Positions 15,701 through 24,231 of a stretch of DNA of 64,000 nt are shown here, one piece after another. The position numbers and the translations under genes were made by a program. Within the stretch, counting starts at the first letter, position 1; each line of letters opens with the position of its first letter. Source of the stretch: Bacteriovoracaceae bacterium (GTDB taxonomy: Bacteria; Bdellovibrionota; Bacteriovoracia; Bacteriovoracales; Bacteriovoracaceae); NCBI GenBank assembly GCA_025210745.1, contig JAOARC010000038.1:1-64000 (forward strand), in the 5' to 3' direction. Below the pieces are notes generated by a model. The model had not been told where the DNA came from and did no database searches. It worked only from the letters and a program-made list of their open reading frames with translations.

Positions 15701-18174
15701 ACTGTCACCCCAGGTATTGGAGTATCATTAACATCTTTTATCACACCAGCTAAAGTTGTATCTGCTTTATATTCCAGCTCATAAGACTCATCAAGGTTAA
15801 GCTGTGAATTTTGAGCTTCGATTGTCACATTATTTGTAAAATTTAACTGAGCCTCAAAAGACCCATCTGCATTAGCATTCACAGTAGTATTATTAAAGAA
15901 ACCTCCACTAAGATCGATTTCTAATCCTGAAAGTGCAGCACCTTGCGCTCCAATAACATTAATCTTACCGTTATGGCCTACTAGTGATACAAGGTCTATT
16001 CTAATTAGCTTTAAAAAGACTTCATAAGATAAAGTATAAGAGCTTTGATTTCCAATAAGGTCTGTTGCTACAATTAATAAGTCTACATCACCTTCACCTT
16101 GTTCTACTCGATAAGAGTTAAATGAAAGCTTATCTGCTGCAATATCAACATTTTGTCCATTAATTGTAACAGATGCGAGTTCTTCATTTGATAATGCACT
16201 TACTGTATGCATCGTTGTTCTTAAAACAGAATTATCTTCAGGTACGAACCCTGATAATATAGGACCTACTGTATCGAGATTAACTGTTAATGTTCCTAAA
16301 ATACTTTCATTTCCAGCAAGATCAAATGCTTTATAGGTAATATTGTTCTGTCCCTCTATTAAGTTAAAAGAAAAATTATCTCTTGCAGCCATTATAAAAT
16401 TATCATTATTATAAATCTCAACTTTATCTAAGTTCTGCTCTGTAATATCTAATAAAAGCGTATATGAGGATGAATTAACAGTTTCATTATCTTGGGATAA
16501 TAAGGAAACAATTGGAGCTGTTGTATCTTTAATGACACTGATTGTTTTTGAATCCGTATTTCCAACTTTATCGTAAGCTATAACTTCAATCGTATTATTG
16601 ATATCTGAAACAGAAATAATCTCATCGATATTTACTGAAGATACTTCCTTTACAAGGTTTCCATTTAAAATGATTTCATATTTTTCAAAATAATCATCAC
16701 TAACTGTCCCAATAATAGTAAGTTCATTTGAATTTATATAAAGATTATTTGCGTTTGCTAAATGTAATACTGGATCTGTCGTATCTAAAATGATTGTTTT
16801 ATAAGCAACTTTTTTATTTCCAACTTTATCGAAAACCTCTACTCTTACTTCGTTTGATCCTTCTACTAAAGTAAGATTCTGAGTAATGTTTTTATCTACC
16901 GTTTCAACAATAAGATTGTCAGCTAAGTAAACTTGTAGTTTATCAAAATAAAGGTCATTTGCTGATATACTTAAATCATATGAAGCATTTACAACATACT
17001 CTTTATCCATATCCATTAAAATTGTAGGCATTGTAGAATCTGTACAATAATCAATCTTTATTGTACCAAGTTGATCAAAATTTGGATCAATAAAGATTTT
17101 TTCTAATTCAAAGTCATAATAAACTGATACTTGATTATTATCTACTAAAGCTTGTAAAGTCGATGGATCAATATATCTTGATTTAACGGCAAAATTATTT
17201 TCAAAGTCCATAGTAGAAGTGGCAAGACGGCCTAATCTAGATAAACCGTCTCCATAATCGCCACTTCCAAGATCAATATTAATCCCACCCACTAGATTAA
17301 TAATATCGTGATATCCATAACCTACTTCATCTTCATTTCCAGTTGGAATGGTTGAGTTTTCATCATATAAAACTCCTCCAATAACCAAGGGTCTATTGCC
17401 GTGAATTTGCCTAACTTTATCGACCACCATTTGAGGGGTAATAAGATAGTTGTAATCTCTTCCTCCAACGATAACATCACGCCATGAAATATCATCAGAA
17501 ATACAATGCTTAACAAAAGTTTTCTTCTCAGCATTCTGTCTATCCACAACAGCAGTTATTCCTTCTGGTAATTTAGCACAGATATCTTGTTCATCAGCAA
17601 TGAATACAATTGCTAGAGCGGCATCTTCTCTAAATATCCCTTGCATTTTTGAAGCAGCAAGCTTTGCTGGAGTTAGCCCTTCCATCAAAGATAACATTCC
17701 CACTTCTCCACCATCAGTTTGTCCTTGTTGATGCGGAGAAAAAATCTTTAAATCTAAATATGTTTTAATTTGTGAAACGCTAAGCTCGCTAGACTTTAGA
17801 ACGTGAGGCTCATTATTTTTTTGGTACATAATACCCGACTGACTCCCATCAGGTGAATGAGCAAGCATAACCCCAATATTATAATCTACTCCATCTGGAA
17901 GAGAGTTTAATAAATGATGAAATCCATTAGCAATATTCGACCTTTCTTGCTTTATAGATCCAGAAGTATCTGGAACTATAAGTATGTCTAACTTTCTATT
18001 TACATTAGTTGATTCAATCTTATGATAATCTTCATAACAAATAGGACTTACTTGCACATCAGCAGGCTTTGGATTATTTGCAAAAGAATCATTTACTGCA
18101 TTTGTAACATTATTATCTGAAGAATCTTGACAAGAAATCGCAAATATTAATAAAAAAACAAATAAGAACTTCAT
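9751..18174 (-). CDS. Giant Rhs/teneurin-like lipoprotein (vWA, Ig, NHL, YD repeats)
   Basis: 2,807 residues. Lipoprotein-type signal (LLIFAISC, Cys about 15). von Willebrand A domain about 58-340 with MIDAS DTSGS. Ig-like repeats about 390-725 with recurring ILDTTDP-type linkers. CarboxypepD-reg-like domain about 800-860 (GVTVSIVSSG). ZU5-like segment about 915-985. Beta-rich region to about 1500. NHL repeats about 1508-1680 (YVADTNNHRVVRLD). YD shell about 1738-2595. Rhs junction EDP, then DPDG, then a tip of about 210 residues that is mostly Gly/Ala/Val hydrophobic. The NHL plus YD order matches teneurins and bacterial toxin-complex relatives. Likely surface-anchored, with the YD shell enclosing the C-terminal tip. 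Two coupled genes follow. A divergent 280-bp spacer precedes it. Confidence 0.85.
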   Translation of the reverse strand: MKFLFVFLLIFAISCQDSSDNNVTNAVNDSFANNPKPADVQVSPICYEDYHKIESTNVNRKLDILIVPDTSGSIKQERSNIANGFHHLLNSLPDGVDYNIGVMLAHSPDGSQSGIMYQKNNEPHVLKSSELSVSQIKTYLDLKIFSPHQQGQTDGGEVGMLSLMEGLTPAKLAASKMQGIFREDAALAIVFIADEQDICAKLPEGITAVVDRQNAEKKTFVKHCISDDISWRDVIVGGRDYNYLITPQMVVDKVRQIHGNRPLVIGGVLYDENSTIPTGNEDEVGYGYHDIINLVGGINIDLGSGDYGDGLSRLGRLATSTMDFENNFAVKSRYIDPSTLQALVDNNQVSVYYDFELEKIFIDPNFDQLGTIKIDYCTDSTMPTILMDMDKEYVVNASYDLSISANDLYFDKLQVYLADNLIVETVDKNITQNLTLVEGSNEVRVEVFDKVGNKKVAYKTIILDTTDPVLHLANANNLYINSNELTIIGTVSDDYFEKYEIILNGNLVKEVSSVNIDEIISVSDINNTIEVIAYDKVGNTDSKTISVIKDTTAPIVSLLSQDNETVNSSSYTLLLDITEQNLDKVEIYNNDNFIMAARDNFSFNLIEGQNNITYKAFDLAGNESILGTLTVNLDTVGPILSGFVPEDNSVLRTTMHTVSALSNEELASVTINGQNVDIAADKLSFNSYRVEQGEGDVDLLIVATDLIGNQSSYTLSYEVFLKLIRIDLVSLVGHNGKINVIGAQGAALSGLEIDLSGGFFNNTTVNANADGSFEAQLNFTNNVTIEAQNSQLNLDESYELEYKADTTLAGVIKDVNDTPIPGVTVSIVSSGQSVVTDTNGVFNISDPAIGDQRILIDGSTVSEAFTMGQKQYSAVAINYSVGLKERNVMERVIYLSPLLLDGTQTNIIEGQAVTVTSSHAPGVSLQIPADAANFPDGVEQSINMIEIPIDKTSIEVFEGARPDTVFALEPSGLTFSEPVQVTLPNVNDFEAGTKLVIMSKNSSTGLWEIDGAAIVQGNQIVTTPGDGITHFSEIFAAPYGLDVSPMVSESSVTPGFNTAKGSLSTSIRLPSYKTFGEDFAPNFIYKSSWASPNVIVSNIFNLSNYQISRDKQAQAGFVSSLSANTVQQVWTTPKNIKSEFFIADIASGEVNMQAPNAPKQGIVSYAMDLASLNSENYFARSSYEIEYKHFVKSTTRVRTKSLFGRKTRWIRQDQTLFNTVFPEDLQSRVLVQNKKNSEFGQGWKLGLTQEILNPQNDKITIEETDGNITSYVLDNSIETIVHDTEGISVFNYFNNEIKYVDNKSNIQVVDLQTNVVEEDGELNKYSVSVGNTGNLIYYRSTNTFGSYSSTVHNWYCRRVLYDEVISKKITQLYFNNDKNIFLDNLGAIFSDNTLISGTMKSPDPLVYTGLISGFWGLIQPHCQEQIGQNCDLSTPSYFISNKKKDVRTDPYWLPETTRCAPIMQGSGSIPKSIYASGSLTTSGFNKPEDFVPSLTESNIYYVADTGNNLIRKVDVDNNIVTDIAGNQGTVDPVDSLSNVDAISTSIYHPRGIVADSGGRLYISSENGLIRRIDTNGKISTIAGRDRISGPLDTNTLNKLSLRNPHGLALDEDNSYLYVADTNNHRVVRLDLINNTTSQVAGNNLCQSGQLNVKDGDAALTVSICNPKKIALDSNNNLLILDQANKRIRKVNFNSLGSGIKTYKSIADSNTTLKKNLDGSFERVYRDGSKVEFNSLGKQISSIDKNNNRFDFNYNNDGYLFEIVDYTGRKSTLTYSSGLLDTFVDPTGKLTSFTYGDGKLTRIDFSDGSSRSFVYNERGYITEEFNQRGNRQAYEYNDWQRLSKVIAPDNSETSVGETITDSLSNSLANNGELQNYQNEDDENELAKLFTDAKGVETKLLEDLDGFVTKIIDAEGRETNIERDFKGRPTKIIKNDGSYTTFLYNEQGDLLEKYDSSIDKKEEYTYNEYGYPVTTKDVNNKTKSYSYDIAGNLLSQTDENNQTVTRTYYPNGLVHTITNDEGEITTFEYDPITGNLAKRISPMGEQTSYVRDNAGNITQKIDPNNIITAYDYDDFNRLIRVETGISSSNPVGDITAYEYDYNGNLTKIIDPHGNETIFEYDVNDRLVKKTSPLGFETSMGYDVNGNLISEIDPNGNNKSYEYDTMNRMVKKILPDNIYNIVYDENENITSISDSDSNISYTYEKIGSDYFVTSETVVNTDMPSSTLNYTYNDEGIKTATNTPYGNFSYSYDNTNRLTGITNHKGESFGFIYDNANRLKQINRPGSKTVITVDDNGFLTNIDHLKTNNNPISQFAYTRDALGNRTSVTSTFGTKSFGYDNLNQLTSASNSEATGDYLNEVFTYDNLGNRLSSSHGSYNYDAKKARITSDYKYNYVHDNNGNLTIRQEKANNLNFTNYNYNSENQLTSIEEYTNNSLIKTHNYFYDAVGRRYKKEITDHVHSANSYERKYVFDNQEILSELDENDDLLAVYTHSMLRTDDVLAVDVKDTKVAALGSYFFTKDAIGSISEILDSSGSLIQRYVYSSFGKILKVADSAGIDITSNPLVKTNYGFTNREHDVSGLMYYRARYMMNEIGRFMQEDPHPGVKVNPITINNKFIYTGNNPVMNVDPDGRFIVTAAIVGAVLGGAFAALTGGNILEGILVGAVAGALGGVVGGAVSAGIAPTVASFTGSSVVGMIVGTTAGIGAGAFVGALTGGLTGGIISTLKGDSFDDGFSRGVITGLVAGAITGGYGGYSFFSGAKAPGGALGAFIKKEAYLFLLPSTLIPTIVAKTGEALDDKEPENDILGFNI
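10382..11562 (-). repeat. 1,181-bp Rhs core repeat, copy A (in main gene)
   Basis: The parent copy of the repeat at 5407-6587, with equal length and only scattered substitutions. It ends at the EDP codons, so the DPxG motif and tip are outside the shared segment. Confidence 0.85.
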
Positions 18175-18454
18175 AGTATCACCTACGTATAATATTAAAC
18201 ATTAACAAAATTTTTCAAATTATAAGTTGCAAATTCTATTCGGGTACGAATAAATAAAAATTAGAAAAGAAAAATAAATGGCTCTAATTTTCAACCATAA
18301 TACCCGACTTATACACATTGAATTACAGATAAGAAAAAAACAAAGTAATTGAAAAATATGATCAAGAAATGAAAGAAAATCACCTTAAGAATATTCTTGC
18401 TATTTGATCAATTTATCTTAAAATTCTTTTATAGTTATTTTTAAGGAGGAAAAA

Positions 18455-18913
18455 ATGAAACTAATATTAATACTTATGCTTGCCTTATTTTCAATGACAA
18501 CTTTTGCTAAAAAAAATATCTGGACTCAATGTGGTATAGGTGCAATGGTATTTAGCAAAACAGGTTGGGCAGCAGCAACGTCAAATATTACGTGGGATCT
18601 AGGAACAACAGCAACTTCAAGTCAAGTATCTTCAGATGACCAATGTGCAGGAAAATCAGCTTCTGTCGCGAAGTTTATCTTTAGAAATTATGCAAAAGTA
18701 GAAGAAGACACTGCAATGGGTGGTGGAAAATATACAACTGCAATGCTAGATATTTTAAAATGTGATCATCTTGTTAGAGAAAAAATTATTAAAAACAGTA
18801 AATCTTATCTCAGAACAGATTTAAACGGTACAAATAAAAAAGCTGAAAACTATTTTAATAGCTTAATCCAAAATATTGAAAGCAACTTCAAGCATAAGTG
18901 TCAAACAGTTTAA
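18455..18913 (+). CDS. DUF3015 family exported protein
   Basis: 152 residues. Signal peptide MKLILILMLALFSMTTFA, then the DUF3015 pattern: a CGIGAMVF opening, alternating Thr/Ser-rich strands (WAAATSNITWDLGTTATSS) and a DQCAG motif, with a helical Cys-containing C-terminal half. Very strong ribosome binding site (AAGGAGG, 5 nt before ATG). Function of the family is unknown. Its last 16 nt overlap the next gene, a DUF4105 protein, so the two are one transcription unit. First gene right of the divergent spacer with the Rhs gene. Confidence 0.85.
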   Translation: MKLILILMLALFSMTTFAKKNIWTQCGIGAMVFSKTGWAAATSNITWDLGTTATSSQVSSDDQCAGKSASVAKFIFRNYAKVEEDTAMGGGKYTTAMLDILKCDHLVREKIIKNSKSYLRTDLNGTNKKAENYFNSLIQNIESNFKHKCQTV

Positions 18914-20730
18914 ACTATAAAACACAGTATTACTTTATATTAGTAATACTGTGTTTACTATTATCAAATCTAGCCATTGCAAACCCTTTACATATTAAAC
19001 AAAAACTAAAAGTCCTATCTCAAAAAAAAACTTGGTCAAATCTTCTTCACTATAGCAACCATAAAAGTGATATAAAAAGTAAAAGCTTTTTTCTATCCAA
19101 AGAAGGAATGTTTAACTTAGAAAGTGAAATCGTCTCTAATTATCATTCTTTTTTTATAAAAAAAAATATAAAAAAAATATGTCGCTTTCGAGCAAGATAT
19201 CTGTGGCTAAGCAAGCAACTTAAATACACAACAACTCTTCTATCGAAGTGTAAACATTATAAAAATTGGACTAAAAATAAATCTATAAAATCAGTAAGCC
19301 TTATATTTGCATCCGGATACCTAGATAACCCTGCATCATTTTTTGGCCATCCTATGCTAAGGTTTAATTTTACAAATAAAGATGCTCTAGGGTTGCTTAA
19401 CATTGGCATAAATTATGGAGCGCTTACTCCAGCCTCTCCTCACCCAATTAAGTATGTTATAAAAGGCCTACTTGGTGGGTATTCTGCATCTTTTTCGGAA
19501 GCAAAGTTTTTTCATACTGTTGCAACTTATGCAGATAACGAACTTAGAGATTTATGGGAATACAAGCTAAGACTTACACCTTGGGAAAAAGAACTTTTAA
19601 TATCTCATGTATGGGAATTACTTGGTGTGAAGTTTCCTTATTATTTTATCTCTGATAACTGTGCCTTAAGAATGGCAAAAGTTCTTGAACTTATTATTAA
19701 TAAAAAACTTATGAATTCATTTTCCCCAGCTGCAGTACCTCATGACTTACTAAATAGATTATATAAAACAGGCAAAGTATCACAAATAAATTATATTCCA
19801 TCAACACAAAGTGAAATGAGTAACTACTATAATCACTTAACTGAATATGAAAAAAATATTTTTAAAAGATCTATTTCAACTCCAAAAAAAATAAAAGCTC
19901 TTCTAAAAAATTTAAATAATAAACAAAAAATTCATATTCTTGACTCCCTTATAAAGTACTATACATTTGTAAATACTAAATCTCCAAGCTCTAAGTCCAA
20001 AAAAAATAGAAGAAATATTCTTCTTCTAAGATCCCAAATTGAAATAAAAAGTCATTCTTTTTTTACAGCTACACCTCCTAAAGGCTTACATCAAGGACAA
20101 CCTCCGGCAGCATTAAAAATTGGCCTTGGAAAGCTTCAACAAAACAGTTTTATGTTTTTTGGAGTAAGAGGCGCATACTATGACTTAGTCTCCCCTGTAC
20201 TCGGACATAATCTTAACTCTGAATTAATTATGGGGCAAGTATATGCTAATATATACGCAAACAAGCTACATCTAGAAGACCTTACTCTTCTTTCAATAAA
20301 ATCTCTAAATCCATCTAATACTGGATTGCCTTTAGATGACGCTCTTGCATGGAATATCAAAGCTTCATTTAGAAGTGCCTTTAACAACTCAAAAAAGATT
20401 TTACTTGATCTTGCACCTGGTATTGGAAAATCTTATAAATCTAAAGATCATTCATTATTTTATATCTTCATTGATTCATTAATAACATCGGAAAAAAGAA
20501 TAAGAGGAATTAACTTAGGGCCAAAGGCCGGTTTTGTTATTAATAGCTCTAAATTGCTAAGATCAAAGTTAGAGCTTGCCCAATATCACAATATACACAA
20601 GCAAAGAAAAACTAATACTGTTTCATTGGAAACGAGAATTATTAATAAAAAATATCACGACTATCAAATCAACATAAAGTCTTGGCAAGAATATACACAA
20701 TATAGCATTATGAGTAATTTCTATTTTTGA
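18898..20730 (+). CDS. DUF4105 domain protein, exported
   Basis: 610 residues. Hydrophobic signal segment at about 10-28 (YYFILVILCLLLSNLAIA). The DUF4105 core spans about 135-260, with LIFASGYLDNPASFFGHP and the YYFISDNCALR motif. The C-terminal half (about 390-610) is beta-rich, like an outer-membrane or surface domain. Conserved His and Cys residues in the core could be catalytic, but no activity is established. The chosen start at 18898 lies inside the end of the DUF3015 gene; it gives a proper signal peptide. Probably acts at the envelope together with its neighbours. Confidence 0.85.
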   Translation: MSNSLNYKTQYYFILVILCLLLSNLAIANPLHIKQKLKVLSQKKTWSNLLHYSNHKSDIKSKSFFLSKEGMFNLESEIVSNYHSFFIKKNIKKICRFRARYLWLSKQLKYTTTLLSKCKHYKNWTKNKSIKSVSLIFASGYLDNPASFFGHPMLRFNFTNKDALGLLNIGINYGALTPASPHPIKYVIKGLLGGYSASFSEAKFFHTVATYADNELRDLWEYKLRLTPWEKELLISHVWELLGVKFPYYFISDNCALRMAKVLELIINKKLMNSFSPAAVPHDLLNRLYKTGKVSQINYIPSTQSEMSNYYNHLTEYEKNIFKRSISTPKKIKALLKNLNNKQKIHILDSLIKYYTFVNTKSPSSKSKKNRRNILLLRSQIEIKSHSFFTATPPKGLHQGQPPAALKIGLGKLQQNSFMFFGVRGAYYDLVSPVLGHNLNSELIMGQVYANIYANKLHLEDLTLLSIKSLNPSNTGLPLDDALAWNIKASFRSAFNNSKKILLDLAPGIGKSYKSKDHSLFYIFIDSLITSEKRIRGINLGPKAGFVINSSKLLRSKLELAQYHNIHKQRKTNTVSLETRIINKKYHDYQINIKSWQEYTQYSIMSNFYF

Positions 20731-20778
20731 ATATTTTGCCTCTTTATAAATATATTCTATTAGTAATATAATCAATAT

Positions 20779-21429
20779 ATGAAAAAAATATACCTCATAT
20801 TTATTATTCTGCCTTTATACTCCTACGCTGAAATTAATTTATCAGCAGGACCTACTTTTATAAAGTCTGATCATGCTAAAAGTTCTGACAGCTCTCATAT
20901 TAATGAAGCTGGACGTGGCTTTGGTGCATATGCCGATGCTGAAATAGTATCACCATTTTATATTTCTCTTAATTTAGCTCTTCAATACTCTGCAGAATCT
21001 CTTAGTATCAACTACAATTATACAAACCCAAAAGACTCTTCAGAGGTTGGTCAATTGAATAATTTATCTACTATTTACTCTAGAATAAGTGCCGCTCCAA
21101 GCATCAGAGTTTATTTTCTTAATATGAATAAGCTAAAACTATTTGTCGGTTTTGGAAAAATATATGGACTGGGAAGCTTTATTCACAATCAAGAAGAATA
21201 CGAAGAGCAAACAGGCTCTTCAAGTGGTTTTTTAGAAAGCGCAGAACTTAGCTTTAGTGGAAATATTAAAGAAGCTGGACTCAAATATTTCTGGAAAAAG
21301 AAATTTGGTTTACAGGTTAGTTACAAACAAGAAATATATGAGACAACGAAAATAGCAACTCTTAATAACAATAAAATTGACAGACAAAGTGATCAAGTAA
21401 TTATTTCTTATATTGCAAAAGTTAACTAA
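20779..21429 (+). CDS. Outer-membrane beta-barrel protein
   Basis: 216 residues. Signal peptide MKKIYLIFIILPLYSYA, then alternating strands (FGAYADAEIV, YISLNLALQYS, IRVYFLN, LFVGFGKIYGLG) of a small eight- to ten-strand barrel. Follows the DUF4105 gene by 48 nt on the same strand and probably shares its transcript. It ends 11 nt before the convergent transporter gene. Precise role unknown. Confidence 0.75.
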   Translation: MKKIYLIFIILPLYSYAEINLSAGPTFIKSDHAKSSDSSHINEAGRGFGAYADAEIVSPFYISLNLALQYSAESLSINYNYTNPKDSSEVGQLNNLSTIYSRISAAPSIRVYFLNMNKLKLFVGFGKIYGLGSFIHNQEEYEEQTGSSSGFLESAELSFSGNIKEAGLKYFWKKKFGLQVSYKQEIYETTKIATLNNNKIDRQSDQVIISYIAKVN

Positions 21430-21439
21430 ATCTTTTTTA

Positions 21440-22444
21440 CTAAAATTTTCCTTCGATAATTTCTGCTATTTTTCTTGTATAACGAAACTCTTCACATACA
21501 ATTTTAATTGCGACAGTCATCGGTACGGATAAGAACATACCTGCAATCCCCCATATTAATCCCCACAATATTAATGAAACCAATACTGTTACAGGATGTA
21601 TCCCTAAACCACTTCCCATTAATTTGGGCTCAAGAACATTTCCAATGGCAAATTGAATCAATGGCAAAAAAAGTAAAACGACTATTAGCGATGGAGTAAA
21701 ACCAAACTGTAAAAGAGCTATCGGAAGAGGTAGTATTATAGCAACTACTGATCCGACACTAGGAATAAAGTTTAACAGAAAAGTTAAAATAGCAAACATA
21801 ATGGAAAGATCTAAACCGATTGCAGCCATAACTATCCAACTTAAAAATGCCGTTACAAAAGAGACTGCTATTTTAGTATCAGTGTATAGTGATATGCTCT
21901 TGCCAATTCTCTCCAATGATTTATTACGATGTTTACTTGAACTAGAACTTAAAAATATGAAAATCAGTAAGAGAAAAACCAGCAATGTATTTCCAACAAA
22001 ATTACTTGCAAAAGAAGCCATTGATTTTGATATATTAAAAATAGGAAGCTGCAAAATATTCTTTTTAACAAGAGACTTATCAAATATGACTCCATTTTCA
22101 TTTAATAAAACAACCATTTTATCTATAAAAACATGGAGCTTTTCTTGATAAAGAGACAAATCACTTAAGAATGAATTTATTGATACAACCGAAGCAAAAA
22201 TGAGCAATGCAATTATTCCAGCAATAAAAAAGAATGTAATAAGAATTGAAGTCGCTCGTCTTACTTTTAACTTCTCACTCAAAAAATGCGGCAAAGGGTT
22301 AATTGAATAGAATAAAAATAAAGATAACACATGTGGAACAAATACATCTCTAGCAAAATAGAGAACAAAACACGACGCTATCACAGCAAGTGTAAAACTT
22401 GATGCCGTCAACACTTTTAAATAATTTTTATCTTCTGTACTCAT
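21440..22444 (-). CDS. AI-2E family transporter (permease)
   Basis: 334 residues, about the usual family length. Two N-terminal helices, a central soluble loop, and C-terminal helices containing the family motifs FLLNFIPSVGSVVAIILPLP (about 224-243) and GSGLGIHPVTVLVSLILWG (about 275-293). The family (formerly UPF0118) exports autoinducer-2 in TqsA and includes Na+/H+ antiporters, so the substrate cannot be stated. Transcribed alone. It marks the left border of the defence island. Confidence 0.9.
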   Translation of the reverse strand: MSTEDKNYLKVLTASSFTLAVIASCFVLYFARDVFVPHVLSLFLFYSINPLPHFLSEKLKVRRATSILITFFFIAGIIALLIFASVVSINSFLSDLSLYQEKLHVFIDKMVVLLNENGVIFDKSLVKKNILQLPIFNISKSMASFASNFVGNTLLVFLLLIFIFLSSSSSKHRNKSLERIGKSISLYTDTKIAVSFVTAFLSWIVMAAIGLDLSIMFAILTFLLNFIPSVGSVVAIILPLPIALLQFGFTPSLIVVLLFLPLIQFAIGNVLEPKLMGSGLGIHPVTVLVSLILWGLIWGIAGMFLSVPMTVAIKIVCEEFRYTRKIAEIIEGKF

Positions 22445-22606
22445 AAAAAACCAGATATCCTTTTATAATATAGTAAACTTCAACACAATTATTTAGCTTG
22501 TTTGAATATTCTCATATATGCAAACCTTAGTATATATAAAAATAAATTTGCTCAAGCAGTTGCTCTCTCTGCACATACAATTTACAAATATTTAGATATT
22601 CTTCTG

Positions 22607-23056
22607 TCATCTTTTTAAAATTTTCCTGACTAACTCTAGATCAACCTTAGTATTTAATTGCCTTGAGTGTGCCACTAATTTCAATATAGCTCCTTCAAGC
22701 TCTCTTATATTATTACTGTATTTTTGTGCTATTGTTTGAATTATAGACTCATCAAGTTCAAGGCTTTGTCTTTTTGCATACTTCTTTAATATTTCAATTC
22801 TTGTTTCTAAGGCAGGTGATTTTAAATCGATCAATAAGAATGATGACAGTCTTGTCAAAATTCTTTTTTCAATACTAAGTAAATCACTTGGTGCTTTATC
22901 GCTACTTAAAATTATCTGAGCTCCTTTTGACTTAAGATTTTTTATTATATTCAAAAACTCACTTTGTGTTTTTGGTCTGTTTGCTAATTCTTGAATATCG
23001 CCAACAACGAGAACATCCACTTCTGTATACTTTTTATGAAAGGTATCTATTCTCAA
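22607..23056 (-). pseudogene. DnaA/Hda-like AAA+ fragment lacking Walker A
   Basis: 149 codons align with the second half of the DnaA AAA+ domain: FHKKYTEVDVLVVGDIQELA (Walker B region, with the usual first Asp replaced by Gly), ILSSDKAP (sensor 1 region), RILTRLSS, and NNIRELEGAILKLVAHS (sensor 2). The Walker A loop and everything before it are missing, and there is no C-terminal DNA-binding domain IV. The only start is a TTG at 23056. Recognisable homology begins where a head-to-head WYL gene fragment begins, so a deletion probably removed both N-termini. A functional short paralogue is less likely. Confidence 0.7.
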
Positions 23057-23077
23057 AAAATGAGATTGGCCTATTAG

Positions 23078-24016
23078 CCTTGTTATATTTTTATAAAGCC
23101 AATAAATAGTATTTATTTCTCGCCAAAAGAGCTAATACTTTATAGTACATTTAGAAGATATATAGTTGAACTTACAAAAGAATTTACGATAGAAGGAGAA
23201 CCTGCTCTTTTAGAGTTAGTAGAAAATGAGCAAGTTTACTATACCTTAAACAATAAGATGTTTAAGTACTTTTATCCAACTCACCTAGAATCAGCTTATT
23301 ACTTAGAAGCATATCAAAAGCTAGGTTCTTTACTGGATCATAAAAATCTACAACAAGATATTAAAGATCTTAAAAATGAAGTGTTTAATATAAATGGTAA
23401 AGCTGAAAAAATGTCTCGTATGTTTTATTACATAACAAGGACTGGAAGTAAAAATGACTCACAAGATCTAGAGCATCAAGCAATAATAGTTCAAGCTCTT
23501 ATAGAAAATAAAATCTTAAACCTACAATACAATGATAAAAGCTATAAAGTGCTGCCTCTATGTATCTCTCAATATAGAGATTCATTATATCTAATTGGCT
23601 ACAAGAATAAAAAAGATGTAAACAATATAAGAACTTTTAAATTTAAAAGAATTAGCGATGCTGATATTACAATGGAATCTTTTGAATACCCGAAAGCAAA
23701 AGATTGGAATCCAAAAGAATTCTATGATTCAAGTTCTGGTATAATAACTGGTGATTCGCAAAAATGTACCATTAGAGTATATGGCAATTCTAAAAAACAA
23801 ATATCAGAAAAAGTATTTTTTAATAGTACATTATCAAAAAGTACTAATGAGTATGATGAATACGTAATCAATTATACAAACAGTGATGAGCTACTAGGAC
23901 AGATCTTTGTATATGCACAGGATATTGAGATAGTTGACTGTGATATTACTAGGCAAAAGTTTTTGGATAAGGCGAAAGAGGCGATTTTTAGGAATCGTTT
24001 TGATGATGTGGCTTAG
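23078..24016 (+). pseudogene. WYL-domain regulator, N-terminally truncated
   Basis: From an ATG at 23258 it gives 252 residues, but the frame is open to 23078 and reads as protein (FSPKELILYSTFRRYIVEL), so coding sequence has been lost upstream. A WYL core lies at about 85-150 of the ATG form (ALIENKILNLQYNDKSYKV, LYLIGYKNKK, IRTFKFKRIS), followed by a WYL C-terminal extension. The expected N-terminal helix-turn-helix is absent. WYL regulators often control phage-defence operons, which fits its place beside a Gabija pair. It may still make a ligand-binding domain without DNA binding. Confidence 0.7.
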
Positions 24017-24231
24017 GGAATGGTGGAGGTGGCCACCGAACTATAACTCCCCTATATCATTAATGAAATTTTCAAAGGGTAGCCAAAATAGCCACAACGC
24101 TGTTTTCTCTAGACAGTTTCAGACAAGTCAAGACAGGTTCGAAACTTTAACGAGTTCATGTAAAAGTATACAGGAAAACTATTTATATGGGTAGTCCATT
24201 TCTAACATTAGTAAAAAATAAAACTCATTGA

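Noticed and set aside
22607-23056. Intact Hda-type replication regulator
   Set aside because: Hda keeps Walker A; here the frame lacks it and homology starts at Walker B.
23934-24194. Plus-strand frame after the WYL gene
   Set aside because: It overlaps the WYL C-terminus in another frame and has no ribosome binding site or recognisable protein character.
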